Assembly: GCA_937868185.1 (NCBI GenBank)
Contig: CALMMG010000133.1
Span: forward strand, 1-53,192
Reading direction: 5' to 3'
Length of the DNA stretch: 53,192 nt
From: an uncultured Pseudomonadota bacterium
GTDB taxonomy: Bacteria; Desulfobacterota; Desulfobulbia; Desulfobulbales; Desulfurivibrionaceae
Both the position numbers and the translations under genes were made by a program. A model generated the notes under the pieces. The model was given only the letters and a program-made list of their open reading frames with translations. It had not been told where the DNA came from and did no database searches. Positions 16,215 to 24,758 of the stretch are shown here, in pieces. Each line of letters opens with the position of its first letter. Position 1 is the stretch's first letter.

Positions 16215-17576
16215 TCAGCCCTCGAGCTCGTATTTCTTGATCTTGCGCCATAAGGAGACCCGGTCAATGCCCAGCGTTTGGGCGGCCAGACTCTTGTTGT
16301 CCCCATGTTCCTTTAACACCCACTCGATATAGGCCCGTTCCTGATCGGCAAGGCTCGGGATGCCGCCACTTTTCCGGCGGAAGGTCTGGAAACAGGCGCC
16401 GCGCAGGTCTTCTGGCAGATGCCCGACCTCAATGGTATCGCCGCTGGCCAGAGCCACCCCGCGTTCGATAATGTTTTCCAACTCCCGGACATTGCCCGGA
16501 AAATCATAACGCTGCAAAATATCCACCACCTCCGGGTCGATATTCCGCACCTCCTTGTGCATCAACACCCCATATTTCCTGATAAAATGCTGAATCAGCA
16601 GGGGCAGATCATCCTTGCGCTCGGCCAGGGGCGGGATCTGGAGCGCCACCACGTTTATCCGAAAGAAGAGATCCTGCCGGAAATGCCCCAACTTCACCTC
16701 CTCGGGCAGATTCCGGTTGGTGGCCGCGAGAAAACGGACATTGACCTTGATCGGCGCAACCCCGCCAAGATGCATCACCTCTTTTTCCTGGATCACCCGG
16801 AGGAGCTTCACCTGCATGGCCGGCGACATCTCCGTGATCTCATCCAGAAAAAGGGTGCCGCCATCGGCCATCTCCACCAACCCCTTCTTCATTTCCACCG
16901 CCCCGGTGAACGCCCCCTTTTCATGACCAAAAAGCTCATTGGCCAGCAGATCCTCCTGAAAAGCTCCGCAATTCACGGAAAGCAAGGGGCCATTTCGGCG
17001 ATTGCTAGAGGCATGGACAAACCTGGCCAACAGCTCCTTACCGGTGCCTGATTCCCCACAGATCACCACATTGCTGTCCGAGGTGGCAACCTGCCCTGCC
17101 GTGGCCAGCAGTTTTTTCATCCCAGGGTTATCGGTGATAATCCGGGCTTCCCCCTGAAAGGCCTTAAGATGCTCCCGCAGCCTGCTGTTTTCCCGTTTGA
17201 GCCTGGTTTTCTCCAGGGCTTCCAGCACCACCTTCCGAACCTCATCCAGCTTGTATGGCTTGGCTATATAATGGTAGGCCCCACCCTTCATCGCATCAAT
17301 GGCAGAATCCACTGTGGCATATCCGGTAATCATGATCACCTCGGTATCAGGATACAGCTCTCTGGTGCGCTTCAGAATCTGCATGCCTCCGACCTTTTCC
17401 ATTTTCAGGTCGGTGAGGACAAGGTCGAACATATTCTCCTCCAGCAAATGCAGGGCTCGCGGACCACTCTGGGAAGCAGTGACCTCATAACCCTCTTTTT
17501 TCAAAACATGCTTAAGGTTGTTCAAGGCTATTTCTTCGTCGTCAACGACCAATATTTTTGCGGCTTCTTCATTCAT
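16215..17576 (-). CDS. Sigma-54-dependent response regulator (NtrC family)
   Basis: A protein of about 453 residues with three domains. A receiver (about 8-120) has the phosphoacceptor in LVLTDLKM and the lysine in YIAKPYK. An AAA+ domain (about 140-380) has Walker A GESGTGKE and the GAFTGA loop that contacts sigma-54. A Fis-type helix-turn-helix lies at the end (NKSLAAQTLGIDRVSLWRKI). It activates sigma-54 promoters from distant sites. The ATG at 17576 is chosen: it overlaps the kinase stop by 8 nt and has AGGA 8 bp upstream; an ATG two codons earlier is possible. The partner kinase is immediately upstream and a matching promoter with palindromes lies beyond it (19125-19310). Confidence 0.93.
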   Translation of the reverse strand: MNEEAAKILVVDDEEIALNNLKHVLKKEGYEVTASQSGPRALHLLEENMFDLVLTDLKMEKVGGMQILKRTRELYPDTEVIMITGYATVDSAIDAMKGGAYHYIAKPYKLDEVRKVVLEALEKTRLKRENSRLREHLKAFQGEARIITDNPGMKKLLATAGQVATSDSNVVICGESGTGKELLARFVHASSNRRNGPLLSVNCGAFQEDLLANELFGHEKGAFTGAVEMKKGLVEMADGGTLFLDEITEMSPAMQVKLLRVIQEKEVMHLGGVAPIKVNVRFLAATNRNLPEEVKLGHFRQDLFFRINVVALQIPPLAERKDDLPLLIQHFIRKYGVLMHKEVRNIDPEVVDILQRYDFPGNVRELENIIERGVALASGDTIEVGHLPEDLRGACFQTFRRKSGGIPSLADQERAYIEWVLKEHGDNKSLAAQTLGIDRVSLWRKIKKYELEG

Positions 17577-19032
17577 AACCATGTTCCTGTTGCGTTGCCG
17601 GTAACCAAATAATGAAGGTAGTGCCAAGACCGGGTCTGCTTTCCACACTGATTGACCCGCCATGCCACTCAATTATGTCATGAACAATAAATAACCCAAG
17701 ACCGGAGCCCTTGCCCACGTCCTTGGTGGTGAAAAATGGATCGAAGATCCTATTAACATGCTCTGCGTCAATACCAGGCCCGTCATCTTCGATGAGAATT
17801 TCCACTTCATCAAGACCGGTGCCGCATCCTGTGCCAAGGGCGGAAACCCAGATATGCCCGTTGCCCTGCACTGCGTCGATCGCATTCTTGATCAGGTTGA
17901 GCAGAACCTGCTGCATCCGCTGCTTATCCACGATAATGAAAAGATCCTCCGGGATGTCCACGGCGATAATCACTTCGCTGGGTGCAGTCCCACGCAGGAG
18001 CAGAATTGTTTCATCCACCAGCTTCCTAAGGAGCACCTTCTCTTTCTTGCATTCCTTAATCCGGGAGAAATCCAGCAGGGTTCGCACTATATCCCGAGCC
18101 TTATCCGACTGGGTCTCGATCTGGCCAATAAGATTCTTCTTGAACTCCAAATCATCCTCTTCAATCTCTTCCCCCAGAATCTGAGCCGAGGTGGAGATGT
18201 TGGAAAGAGGGTTGTTCAACTCGTGGGCCACCCCGGACAGGAGGGTACCCAGCGCTGCCAGTTTTTCCGATTGCACCAACTGATGCTGTCGCATCTGCAA
18301 TTCCTTGGTCATCCGGTTGAATGCTGTGAGCAACGAACGGATCTCCTGCTCCCCTTCCCCCACCGCGACTTCAACAAAATCACCCTGAGAAATCCTTTTG
18401 GTGTATCCTTCGAGAATCTTTAGGGAATTCACCACCTTCCTCCCCAAAAGGGCAGCAATAGTCAGGGCAGAAACAAACAGGCAGAGCATGGAGGCCAGAA
18501 GGATCTTCTGGGTCGTTTTCAGGAGGGTCTTGATTTTCCTCTTTACGGCATCCCGGGTTTTTTCGCCAAATTCGGTGAGTTCCTTGCCCGAGGAGCGGAC
18601 CTGCTCTTCCAACTTATCCTGAGTCCGGCCCATCCCCGGGTAGTCTGCCCCCTGAGCAATTTCCTGGTAATGCACGTGGAGTTGCCCCATGAACCCATTG
18701 TAGGTGTCGATTACCCGTGCAAGTTGCTGGATCTCGGAGGAAGAGACAACCAGATGCAGGGCGGCCGCATTATTCCCAAAGATATCCCTGATTTTTTCCC
18801 AATAGAGCTGATTTTCCTGAAAATCCTTTTCCTGCCGGTAGAGAAAATAATTCTTCTCGAATCTGCGGACCTCAAGGGTCGTATTAAAAAAATCCTCAAT
18901 AACCTCGCCGAAGGCAACCTGTTCTTCCACCCGCTTGACGATGACATACGTTAAAACCGCAGAGCCCACCATGAGGAGAAGCAACAGGTTGAAACCGTAA
19001 GTGATCTTCTTGCGTATGCCGAGATGGAACAT
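17569..19032 (-). CDS. Membrane sensor histidine kinase (partner of the sigma-54 regulator)
   Basis: A 487-residue kinase. TM1 is at about 12-32. A helical periplasmic region (about 35-180) has RRFEKNYFLYRQEKDFQE, as in four-helix or HBM-like sensors. TM2 is at about 183-205 and HAMP at about 205-258. The H-box is GVAHELNNPLSN. N (NLIKNAID), G1 (DDGPGI) and G2 (GKGSGLGL) boxes follow. The signal is unknown, but the HBM-like helical sensor is typical of small-molecule ligands. Its last codons overlap the regulator gene, so they form a two-component operon. It starts at ATG 19032 with AAGGAAAG upstream. It is divergent from the UspA/TauE operon that it probably controls. Confidence 0.9.
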   Translation of the reverse strand: MFHLGIRKKITYGFNLLLLLMVGSAVLTYVIVKRVEEQVAFGEVIEDFFNTTLEVRRFEKNYFLYRQEKDFQENQLYWEKIRDIFGNNAAALHLVVSSSEIQQLARVIDTYNGFMGQLHVHYQEIAQGADYPGMGRTQDKLEEQVRSSGKELTEFGEKTRDAVKRKIKTLLKTTQKILLASMLCLFVSALTIAALLGRKVVNSLKILEGYTKRISQGDFVEVAVGEGEQEIRSLLTAFNRMTKELQMRQHQLVQSEKLAALGTLLSGVAHELNNPLSNISTSAQILGEEIEEDDLEFKKNLIGQIETQSDKARDIVRTLLDFSRIKECKKEKVLLRKLVDETILLLRGTAPSEVIIAVDIPEDLFIIVDKQRMQQVLLNLIKNAIDAVQGNGHIWVSALGTGCGTGLDEVEILIEDDGPGIDAEHVNRIFDPFFTTKDVGKGSGLGLFIVHDIIEWHGGSISVESRPGLGTTFIIWLPATQQEHGYE

Positions 19033-19050
19033 GATTTGCTTTCCTTATCC

Positions 19051-19075
19051 CGCAAGGGGGCCGATTCCCCCTGCG
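19051..19075 (-). other. Hairpin in the kinase leader
   Basis: CGCAAGGGGG (19051-19060) and CCCCCTGCG (19067-19075) form a stem with one bulged A and a 6-nt loop, 18 bp before the kinase start and just outside its Shine-Dalgarno. It could affect translation, or it could be chance in a G/C run. Confidence 0.35.
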
Positions 19076-19124
19076 ATTTCCTATTTAAAAACACAATACC
19101 CCCACTCAAAAACAAAGTCCAGAG

Positions 19125-19174
19125 GTTGCATTTGGCAACACCTGTTTTACTATTGCAACACCTAGTTAACTTGC
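19125..19174. promoter_or_regulatory. Candidate upstream activator sites, distal pair
   Basis: GTTGC-N5-GCAAC at 19125-19139, followed by a weaker GCAA...TTGC dyad at 19155-19174. Both contain GCAACACC, with starts exactly 20 bp apart (19135 and 19155). They lie about 190 and 155 bp upstream of the predicted start of the sigma-54 promoter, a normal range for NtrC-type enhancer sites. Confidence 0.5.
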
Positions 19175-19210
19175 TGATATTTCAAGATATTATTTTTTAA
19201 CAAAAAATCA

Positions 19211-19228
19211 TGTTGCGATAACGCAACA
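19211..19228. promoter_or_regulatory. Candidate upstream activator site, proximal palindrome
   Basis: TGTTGCGATAACGCAACA is a 7-bp-arm palindrome centred about 100 bp before the predicted sigma-54 start site, sharing the GTTGC/GCAAC half-sites of the distal element. It is the best candidate for the binding site of the Fis-type domain of the neighbouring regulator. Confidence 0.6.
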
Positions 19229-19294
19229 CCGCCATTCCAAACTGGAACAGATGTAACATTTTGAAATTACAGAATAAAAATATTTACTCACCCA

Positions 19295-19310
19295 TGGCAT
19301 GCTTGTTGCT
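19295..19310 (+). promoter_or_regulatory. Sigma-54 (-24/-12) promoter of the UspA/TauE operon
   Basis: TGGCATGCTTGTTGCT fits the consensus TGGCAC-N5-TTGCW with one mismatch and the required GG-N10-GC spacing. The start codon at 19374 lies about 50 bp beyond the predicted start site. GCAACAA at 19321-19327 forms a further dyad with the -12 region. Confidence 0.75.
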
Positions 19311-19373
19311 TTACGACTATGCAACAACAAAGCATCCAAGCTGTTCACGCACCATGCATACTGGAACGGGCCA

Positions 19374-19898
19374 ATGAGCACCCTGACAAAATTATTCAAA
19401 AAACTTGAAGAGTCCATGACTGCGGCTACTTTTGCCGAGGCCGGAGAGTTCGAAATAGCCAGCCAGTTCATCAAGACGAACAAGAATGCGCGCAAACGAG
19501 TGCTCCTTGGGACTGACAAACCGGAAATCGAGACCAGAACCATCAGCTACGCAATGCATCTCTGTCAACGCCTCGGCGGCGGCCTGGAAATTTTCCATAT
19601 GCTGCACCTGCCGGAAAATGAAACAGGCCTCATTCTCAACCAGGAAAAAGAGCCGCTCGCCTCTCTCAACACCGCTCTTCAAGAAAAAGGCGTTATCTAC
19701 CAGCCGGTCAGTGGCCCTGGCTGCTTGGCCGACGAGGTGCTCCGCCATGCCAGTCCCCGCCGGGACATCCTCTGCGTTGTCTTTGATGCGCTGGAACCGG
19801 ACGGCGCAAGATGCCGCAAAGCAAAAGAAAACATGATCGCCAAATTTCAGGCGTTGCACTGCCCTGTCGTGATGTACGCAGGGTCGTCCAGAGCCTGA
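19374..19898 (+). CDS. UspA-like protein with N-terminal FAEAGE motif
   Basis: A 174-residue soluble protein. From about residue 38 it follows a UspA-like alternation of strands and helices (KRVLLGTDKPE, GLEIFHMLHL, DILCVVFDAL, CPVVMYAG). The Gly-rich ATP loop of classical Usp proteins is missing, so it may not bind nucleotide. Residues about 15-33 (MTAATFAEAGEFEIASQFI) are echoed in the next gene, which suggests a shared targeting or interaction helix. It is the first gene of the sigma-54 operon, with a weak Shine-Dalgarno at the ATG of 19374. The UspA assignment is tentative. Confidence 0.65.
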   Translation: MSTLTKLFKKLEESMTAATFAEAGEFEIASQFIKTNKNARKRVLLGTDKPEIETRTISYAMHLCQRLGGGLEIFHMLHLPENETGLILNQEKEPLASLNTALQEKGVIYQPVSGPGCLADEVLRHASPRRDILCVVFDALEPDGARCRKAKENMIAKFQALHCPVVMYAGSSRA

Positions 19899-19935
19899 CA
19901 TCTAAAACTAAATTCAGACCAAGAAGGGAGAGAAA

Positions 19936-20283
19936 ATGAACATCACCACCTTAGACAAAAACATGTCGGCCATCGCCTTTGCCGAATCTGGCGAACACGA
20001 CACCGCCCGCCAGATTCTGGGCGCAAACGCCACAAAGCAGTATGGTAAATCACCGGCTCCGGCAGCAAAACGCAAGCCCTACCTGAAGACCATCATCTTC
20101 GGGACGATGTCACTTTCCGCCTATTACATGCTCTTCACCAACGAAAAACTGGTCACCCAGGTTTTCACCGCGGGCGGCTGGCACTGGGTGTTTCCGGTTG
20201 GGGCAGCCTTCTTCTTTTCCTTCATCCACGGGGCCTTTGCCAGCAACCTGCTGAGCAGCATCGGTCTTGAAGCAAAAAAATAA
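19936..20283 (+). CDS. Small membrane protein with FAESGE motif
   Basis: A 115-residue protein. Residues 10-28 (MSAIAFAESGEHDTARQIL) closely match the start of the previous protein. A basic linker (about 36-50) then leads to one or two membrane helices (about 51-70 and 80-100). The tail is cytoplasmic or short. Such a protein could anchor partners of the operon to the membrane. AAGGGAGAG precedes the ATG. It lies between the UspA-like gene and the TauE permease, with gaps of about 40 bp on either side, so co-transcription is likely. I do not know a named family. Confidence 0.65.
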   Translation: MNITTLDKNMSAIAFAESGEHDTARQILGANATKQYGKSPAPAAKRKPYLKTIIFGTMSLSAYYMLFTNEKLVTQVFTAGGWHWVFPVGAAFFFSFIHGAFASNLLSSIGLEAKK

Positions 20284-20322
20284 CCCAGCCGCTCTGGCTT
20301 AGCTAAAGGAGATTTACCCACA

Positions 20323-21651
20323 ATGAAGAAGTTACTGATTATACTCATGTTCGCCCTTGTTCCCCTCTCCCTGCTCACCCAGCCGGCCCTTGCCGCCGGC
20401 GGCCCCCCCAAGGACATCCTCAAAGGCATTATTACCGAAATGAATGTTGCAGAACGCACCGTTGTCTTCCAGAAGGATGGCACCGAGGAGTTCACCACCC
20501 TCGCCCTAGGCGAGGATATGAAGCCCGAGGATATACGATTGAACAAAAAGGTCCTGATCAGTCTGGACAAACATGCTGCCGCTAGCAATGTGATGAAGGA
20601 AGTCTCCGTCATGTTCATGAACATGACCGGCGGCAAGCTCCTCGCCCTGCTCGTCATCGGTCTGATTGGCGGCTTGCTCTCCGGCTTCATCGGCTCCGGC
20701 GGCGCTTTTGTCATGACCCCAGCCATGATGTCTCTGGGCGTGCCCGGCGCAGTGGCGGTGGCCAGCAACATGTGCCACAAATTCCCCAAGGCCATGGTCG
20801 GCGCTTACAAGCGCTGGAAATACGGACAGGCCGACATCAAGCTCGGTCTGGTTATGGCCGTCACCGCCGTTATCGGCGTGCAGATCGGTATCACGATCCA
20901 GAAATACATCATGGATCACTTTGGCAGCGCAGGCTCCAACCTCTATATCTCCACGGTTTTCATGGTAGTACTCGTTTTTGTCGGCGGCTATGTCTTTTAT
21001 GATGCTTGGAAGCTTGCCAAGGGCGACGGCAAAGAGACCGTGAGCAAGCTGGCCCTGCGCATGCAGAAGATCCAGCTCGCACCCATGATGCATTTCAAAA
21101 CCGCCAAGGTGACCATCTCCGCCTGGATCACCATCCCGGTCGGCGTACTCACCGGCATGCTCGCGGCCACCATCGCGGTGGGCGGCTTCATCGGCGTTCC
21201 CGGCATGATCTATGTGGTCGGCGCCTCTGCAATAGTTGCCAGCGCCACCGAGTTGATCATCGCCTTTGTTATGGGCGCCTGGGGTTCCGTACAGTGGGGT
21301 CTTTCCGGCCTTATCGATATCCGTCTCTCCCTGCTGCTCCTGGCCACCTCCCTGATCGGCGTGCAGCTCGGCGCGTTGGGTACCACCTATGTTAAGGACT
21401 ACATCATCAAGGTGGTCATGGCCACCACGATGCTCATCGTTGCAGTCAGCCGCGGCGCCAAGATTCCCGGCTACCTTGCCGACCTTGACCTGATGACCCC
21501 GATGAGCGAATCCATGCATTCTCTGCTCGAAGGCGTCAGCTTCTGGGCTCTGGTCCTCGCCCTTGGCTCCGCCGGTCTCATCATCACCGTAGCCATGGTG
21601 AAAGGGATGAGTGCCGACCGCCAGAGCAAAAAAGCCCTTGCCGGAGTATAA
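20323..21651 (+). CDS. TauE/SafE family anion permease with periplasmic N-terminal domain
   Basis: A 442-residue protein. A signal sequence (1-24, ending ALAAGG) and a periplasmic stretch of about 80 residues (ending near VSVMFMN) precede the TauE/SafE permease. The permease has about eight to nine helices with the repeated family motif, GFIGSGGAFVMTPAMMSLGVP and then VGGFIGVPGMIYVVGASA. Members export or import sulfite, sulfonates or related organic anions. In a sulfate-reducer-like host, sulfite or thiosulfate is plausible but unproven. The leader plus soluble domain is an addition to the usual compact family form of about 260 residues. AAGGAG lies upstream of the ATG, and only 3 bp separate it from the tandem UspA gene. 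Confidence 0.83.
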   Translation: MKKLLIILMFALVPLSLLTQPALAAGGPPKDILKGIITEMNVAERTVVFQKDGTEEFTTLALGEDMKPEDIRLNKKVLISLDKHAAASNVMKEVSVMFMNMTGGKLLALLVIGLIGGLLSGFIGSGGAFVMTPAMMSLGVPGAVAVASNMCHKFPKAMVGAYKRWKYGQADIKLGLVMAVTAVIGVQIGITIQKYIMDHFGSAGSNLYISTVFMVVLVFVGGYVFYDAWKLAKGDGKETVSKLALRMQKIQLAPMMHFKTAKVTISAWITIPVGVLTGMLAATIAVGGFIGVPGMIYVVGASAIVASATELIIAFVMGAWGSVQWGLSGLIDIRLSLLLLATSLIGVQLGALGTTYVKDYIIKVVMATTMLIVAVSRGAKIPGYLADLDLMTPMSESMHSLLEGVSFWALVLALGSAGLIITVAMVKGMSADRQSKKALAGV

Positions 21652-21654
21652 GCC

Positions 21655-22509
21655 ATGGCCAAGTACCGAAAGATCCTTGTCGCCTACGACGGTTCTACTT
21701 CGGCCCAAAACGCTCTCTCCCTGGCAAGCCAGCTTGCCAGGGAGGACAAGAGCTGGATCAAGGTGTTAGCCGTTGTCCCCCCCTACCTGGGAGACTTGGA
21801 GCTACTCGGGGTCTCGGATATCAAAGCAACTATTGCCGGAACCGGCCAAGACTTGCTGGCCGATGCCAAGCAAAGGGCAGACCACGAAGGGGTCCACATC
21901 CTGACCAACCTGGAACAGGGTGAACCTTATGAGCAGATTGTCCATGTCGCCGAAGAGGAAAATTGCGATCTCATTGTCATGGGTCGCCGGGGCAAGGGCA
22001 AGATGGAGCGAGCCTTGATCGGTAGCGTCACCGCCCGGGTCATCGGGCATACCAACAAAGATGTTCTGGTTATTCCGGAAACCGCCCAGCTTTCCTGGGA
22101 GAATATCTTGCTGGCCACGGACGGCTCAACCTGTTGCGACAACGCCCTGGCCCGGGCCCTGGAGATAGCTCAGGAACGGAAAACTAAACTCTCCGCCGTT
22201 TCCGTGGTGTATACCAATGACGAGTTTTATGCCCTCGGCCAGGAAGTTATGAAGGGACTGTACCAGGAAGCGGACAAGGTTCTGGACAAGGTCCGGAATT
22301 GGGCGGGGGATCTCGGGGTACAAACGGAGCTGTTCGTGCGGGATGGTGAGCCCCACCAAGCCATCACCGACATGGCCACAGAAATCTCCGCCAGCCTCAT
22401 CATCATGGGTTCCCATGGCCGAAAAGGCTTGACCCGACTGCTCATGGGCAGCGTCACCGAACGGGTTATCGGCTATGCCGACTGCCCGGTCCTGGTCTGC
22501 CACCTGTAG
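21655..22509 (+). CDS. Tandem universal stress protein (two UspA domains)
   Basis: A 284-residue protein with two UspA domains (about 4-142 and 146-284). Each has the ATP-binding loop GxxGxxxxxxxxxGS: GRRGKGKMERALIGS and GSHGRKGLTRLLMGS. This implies nucleotide binding in both halves. Such proteins support survival under energy or redox stress. It begins 3 bp after tauE and ends the sigma-54 operon, which is closed by a strong terminator at 22544-22574. A permease fused or linked with Usp domains is a recurrent theme and suggests ATP-dependent regulation of transport (inference). Confidence 0.9.
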   Translation: MAKYRKILVAYDGSTSAQNALSLASQLAREDKSWIKVLAVVPPYLGDLELLGVSDIKATIAGTGQDLLADAKQRADHEGVHILTNLEQGEPYEQIVHVAEEENCDLIVMGRRGKGKMERALIGSVTARVIGHTNKDVLVIPETAQLSWENILLATDGSTCCDNALARALEIAQERKTKLSAVSVVYTNDEFYALGQEVMKGLYQEADKVLDKVRNWAGDLGVQTELFVRDGEPHQAITDMATEISASLIIMGSHGRKGLTRLLMGSVTERVIGYADCPVLVCHL

Positions 22510-22543
22510 TCACACGTTCTACTCAACCACCAAGCTGTTTCCC

Positions 22544-22574
22544 GCGGGCGCTCATTTGAGCGCCCGCTTTTTTT
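22544..22574 (+). terminator. Rho-independent terminator of the UspA/TauE operon
   Basis: GCGGGCGCTCA / TGAGCGCCCGC with a minimal loop, directly followed by seven T. It lies 35 bp after the tandem UspA stop. Confidence 0.92.
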
Positions 22575-22642
22575 CTGCGACGACTTTCGTCAAGCTCTCT
22601 TGCCCATCGCATTCCCGCACGCATTCGGGTATCTTCACTCCC

Positions 22643-24148
22643 ATGCTTCTCATCCACCCTCCAGCCGCCAAAGCCTGCGAACCTCCAGCCGGGATTGCCC
22701 GTCTGGCCGGAACCCTCCGTGGGCATGGCCTGCCCTGCACCTTGCTGGACGCCAACCTGGAAGGCCAGCTGTTCCTGCTCGCCGCCCCAACCTCCGACAC
22801 AGATACCTGGAGCCTCCGCGCGGGCAGAAATCTCAACGATAATCTGGCGGCCTTGCGCACCCCGAATCTGTACCAAAACCCTTCCCGCTACCGGCGGGCA
22901 GTGGCGGATGTCAACCGGGTCCTGGAGCAGACCGGCAAGCGACACCATCTCTCCCTCAGCCTTGCCAACTATCAAGAACAGGGGCTCTCTCCTTTAAGCA
23001 GCGCGGATCTTATCCAGGCGGCCGAGAACCCCGAGGCAAACATCTTCTTTCCCTACTTCTCGGCCCGACTCCCCGACCTTATCGAAGAAACCCGGCCAAC
23101 ACTGGTTGGCTTCTCCCTGAACTATCTGAGTCAGGCCCCCACCACCTTTGCCATGATCGGCTTTCTCAAGAAGCACTATCCTGGGCTGCCCATCGTCGTA
23201 GGCGGCGGGCTGGTCACCTCCTGGCTGCGCAACCCGAGTTGGAGCAACCCCTTTGCCGGGTTGATCGACCATTGCTTTGCCGGCCCCGGCGAAGAAGCGC
23301 TGGTCCGCCTCCTTTCCGGCGATTTTTCTCCACGCCACCAGACCCCTTCCTACCTCGGCCTGCCACTGGCCAATTACCTGGCTCCCGGCCTGATCCTGCC
23401 CTACGCCGCCTCTTCGGGTTGTTACTGGAACCACTGCCTGTTCTGCCCGGAAAAGGCCGAAGGCAACCCCTACCAACAGATTCCTCCGGCCACCGTGCTG
23501 GCAGATATTGCCAGCCTCAAGACAACCACCCGCCCGGCCTTGCTCCATTTTCTCGACAACGCAATTAGCCCGGCCCTGATGCAGGCCCTGGCCGCCGAGC
23601 CGCCGGGCCTCGACTGGTACGGCTTCGCCCGGATCAGCCCCCTGCTGGCCGAGGATGATTTTTGCCAGGCCCTGCGCCGATCCGGCTGCCGGATGCTGAA
23701 GTTGGGTCTTGAATCAGGCGACCAGTCGGTGCTGAACGCCATGAACAAAGGCCAGGATCTGGCCCTGATCGAGAAGGTTCTTCAAACCTTGGCCACGGCC
23801 GGGATCGCCACTTACATCTATCTGCTGTTCGGCACCCCCTCGGAATCTCTGGCCGAAGCGCGGCGGACCTTGGCCTTCGTAGTCCGGCATCATTCAGCCA
23901 TCACCTTTCTCAATCTGGCCGTGTTCAACATGCCCATCGGCAGCCCGGAAGCGCCCTCCGTGGTGCGCAGCGCGTTTTACGGGGGCGATCTCTCCCTGTA
24001 CACTGATTTCGAGCACCCAAAGGGGTGGTCCCGCAAAGAAATCCGCAGGTTTCTCGACCAAGAATTCAAGCGTCACCCAGCCATTGCCCCTATTCTCCAG
24101 CGCGACCCACCGCTTTTCACTTCCAACCATGCCGCCTTTTTCTGCTGA
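22643..24148 (+). CDS. Radical SAM protein with B12-binding-like N-terminus
   Basis: A 501-residue protein. The start MLLIHPPAAKACEPPAGIARL and a later VGGGLVTSW-type Rossmann segment (about 185-195) resemble cobalamin-binding radical SAM enzymes such as the BchE/HpnJ group. The cluster motif is GCYWNHCLFCPEK near residue 260, spaced CX4CX2C instead of the common CX3CX2C. LKLGLESGDQSVLNAMNKG is the usual downstream block. A substrate cannot be predicted. There is no clear Shine-Dalgarno at the ATG of 22643, and the terminator just upstream implies its own promoter. It stands alone between two UspA genes. Confidence 0.78.
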   Translation: MLLIHPPAAKACEPPAGIARLAGTLRGHGLPCTLLDANLEGQLFLLAAPTSDTDTWSLRAGRNLNDNLAALRTPNLYQNPSRYRRAVADVNRVLEQTGKRHHLSLSLANYQEQGLSPLSSADLIQAAENPEANIFFPYFSARLPDLIEETRPTLVGFSLNYLSQAPTTFAMIGFLKKHYPGLPIVVGGGLVTSWLRNPSWSNPFAGLIDHCFAGPGEEALVRLLSGDFSPRHQTPSYLGLPLANYLAPGLILPYAASSGCYWNHCLFCPEKAEGNPYQQIPPATVLADIASLKTTTRPALLHFLDNAISPALMQALAAEPPGLDWYGFARISPLLAEDDFCQALRRSGCRMLKLGLESGDQSVLNAMNKGQDLALIEKVLQTLATAGIATYIYLLFGTPSESLAEARRTLAFVVRHHSAITFLNLAVFNMPIGSPEAPSVVRSAFYGGDLSLYTDFEHPKGWSRKEIRRFLDQEFKRHPAIAPILQRDPPLFTSNHAAFFC

Positions 24149-24197
24149 TTGCGGCAACTGCCCGAGCCACCAACCCTCTGCCCCCTTTTTTTTTGCT

Positions 24198-24227
24198 TTG
24201 ACAAAAACCTCGCCGATTACAGATAAT
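24198..24227 (+). promoter_or_regulatory. Sigma-70 promoter of the single-domain uspA gene
   Basis: TTGACA at 24198-24203, 18-bp spacer, GATAAT at 24222-24227 (5/6), about 80 bp before the start codon. Confidence 0.6.
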
Positions 24228-24307
24228 GATACAAAGACATCGGCCTTGCCAGCCCAGCGAAACACTTGGGCCGGTCCTATTGCAAACATCTACAAGGGAG
24301 GGGTTTT

Positions 24308-24730
24308 ATGTATAAAAAAATTATGGTTGGTTACGATGGAACAAAATTCAGTGATTGTGCGCTGAAGGAGGCGATTGCCTTGGCAAAGGAGTCGGGTGCT
24401 AAACTCCTGCTGATCACCGTACCGGAAATCAATGTGGAACTCCAGGCCATGGCGCCGGAGGCAAATAAGCTGATGGAAGAAAAAGCTCGCACCGATCTGG
24501 ACCTGGCCGCAGCAAAGGTGAAAAAGGCCGGGCTCGCCTGTGAGGCAAAGGTCGTCGCCGCAGCCTCTGCCCAAGAAGCACTGGTGGAAACCGCCAAAAA
24601 AAGCAAGGTGGACTTGATCGTGCTCGGCACCCATGGCCGCACCGGTCTTGTGCGGTTGCTCATGGGCAGCACCACGGCCCGAGTGATTGGGCATGCCCTC
24701 TGCAATGTACTGGTGGTGCGCTGCCCATAA
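24308..24730 (+). CDS. Universal stress protein, single UspA domain
   Basis: A 140-residue UspA protein with MVGYDGTKFSDCAL at the N-terminus and the ATP-binding loop GTHGRTGLVRLLMGS near residue 108. The C-terminal strand CNVLVVR is also typical. It is expected to be a cytoplasmic dimer that binds ATP. The ATG at 24308 is chosen for the AGGGAGGGG upstream, over an in-frame start 14 codons earlier. It has its own promoter. It is convergent with the nickel transporter genes. It is the third gene with UspA character within 6 kb. Confidence 0.9.
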   Translation: MYKKIMVGYDGTKFSDCALKEAIALAKESGAKLLLITVPEINVELQAMAPEANKLMEEKARTDLDLAAAKVKKAGLACEAKVVAAASAQEALVETAKKSKVDLIVLGTHGRTGLVRLLMGSTTARVIGHALCNVLVVRCP

Positions 24731-24758
24731 AGCGCCTCCCTGTCTGCCTGGTAAGTCG

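Noticed and set aside
19033-19124. A second sigma-54 promoter, for the kinase/regulator operon
   Set aside because: No GG-N10-GC element in the leftward direction was found. Only a short hairpin is present.
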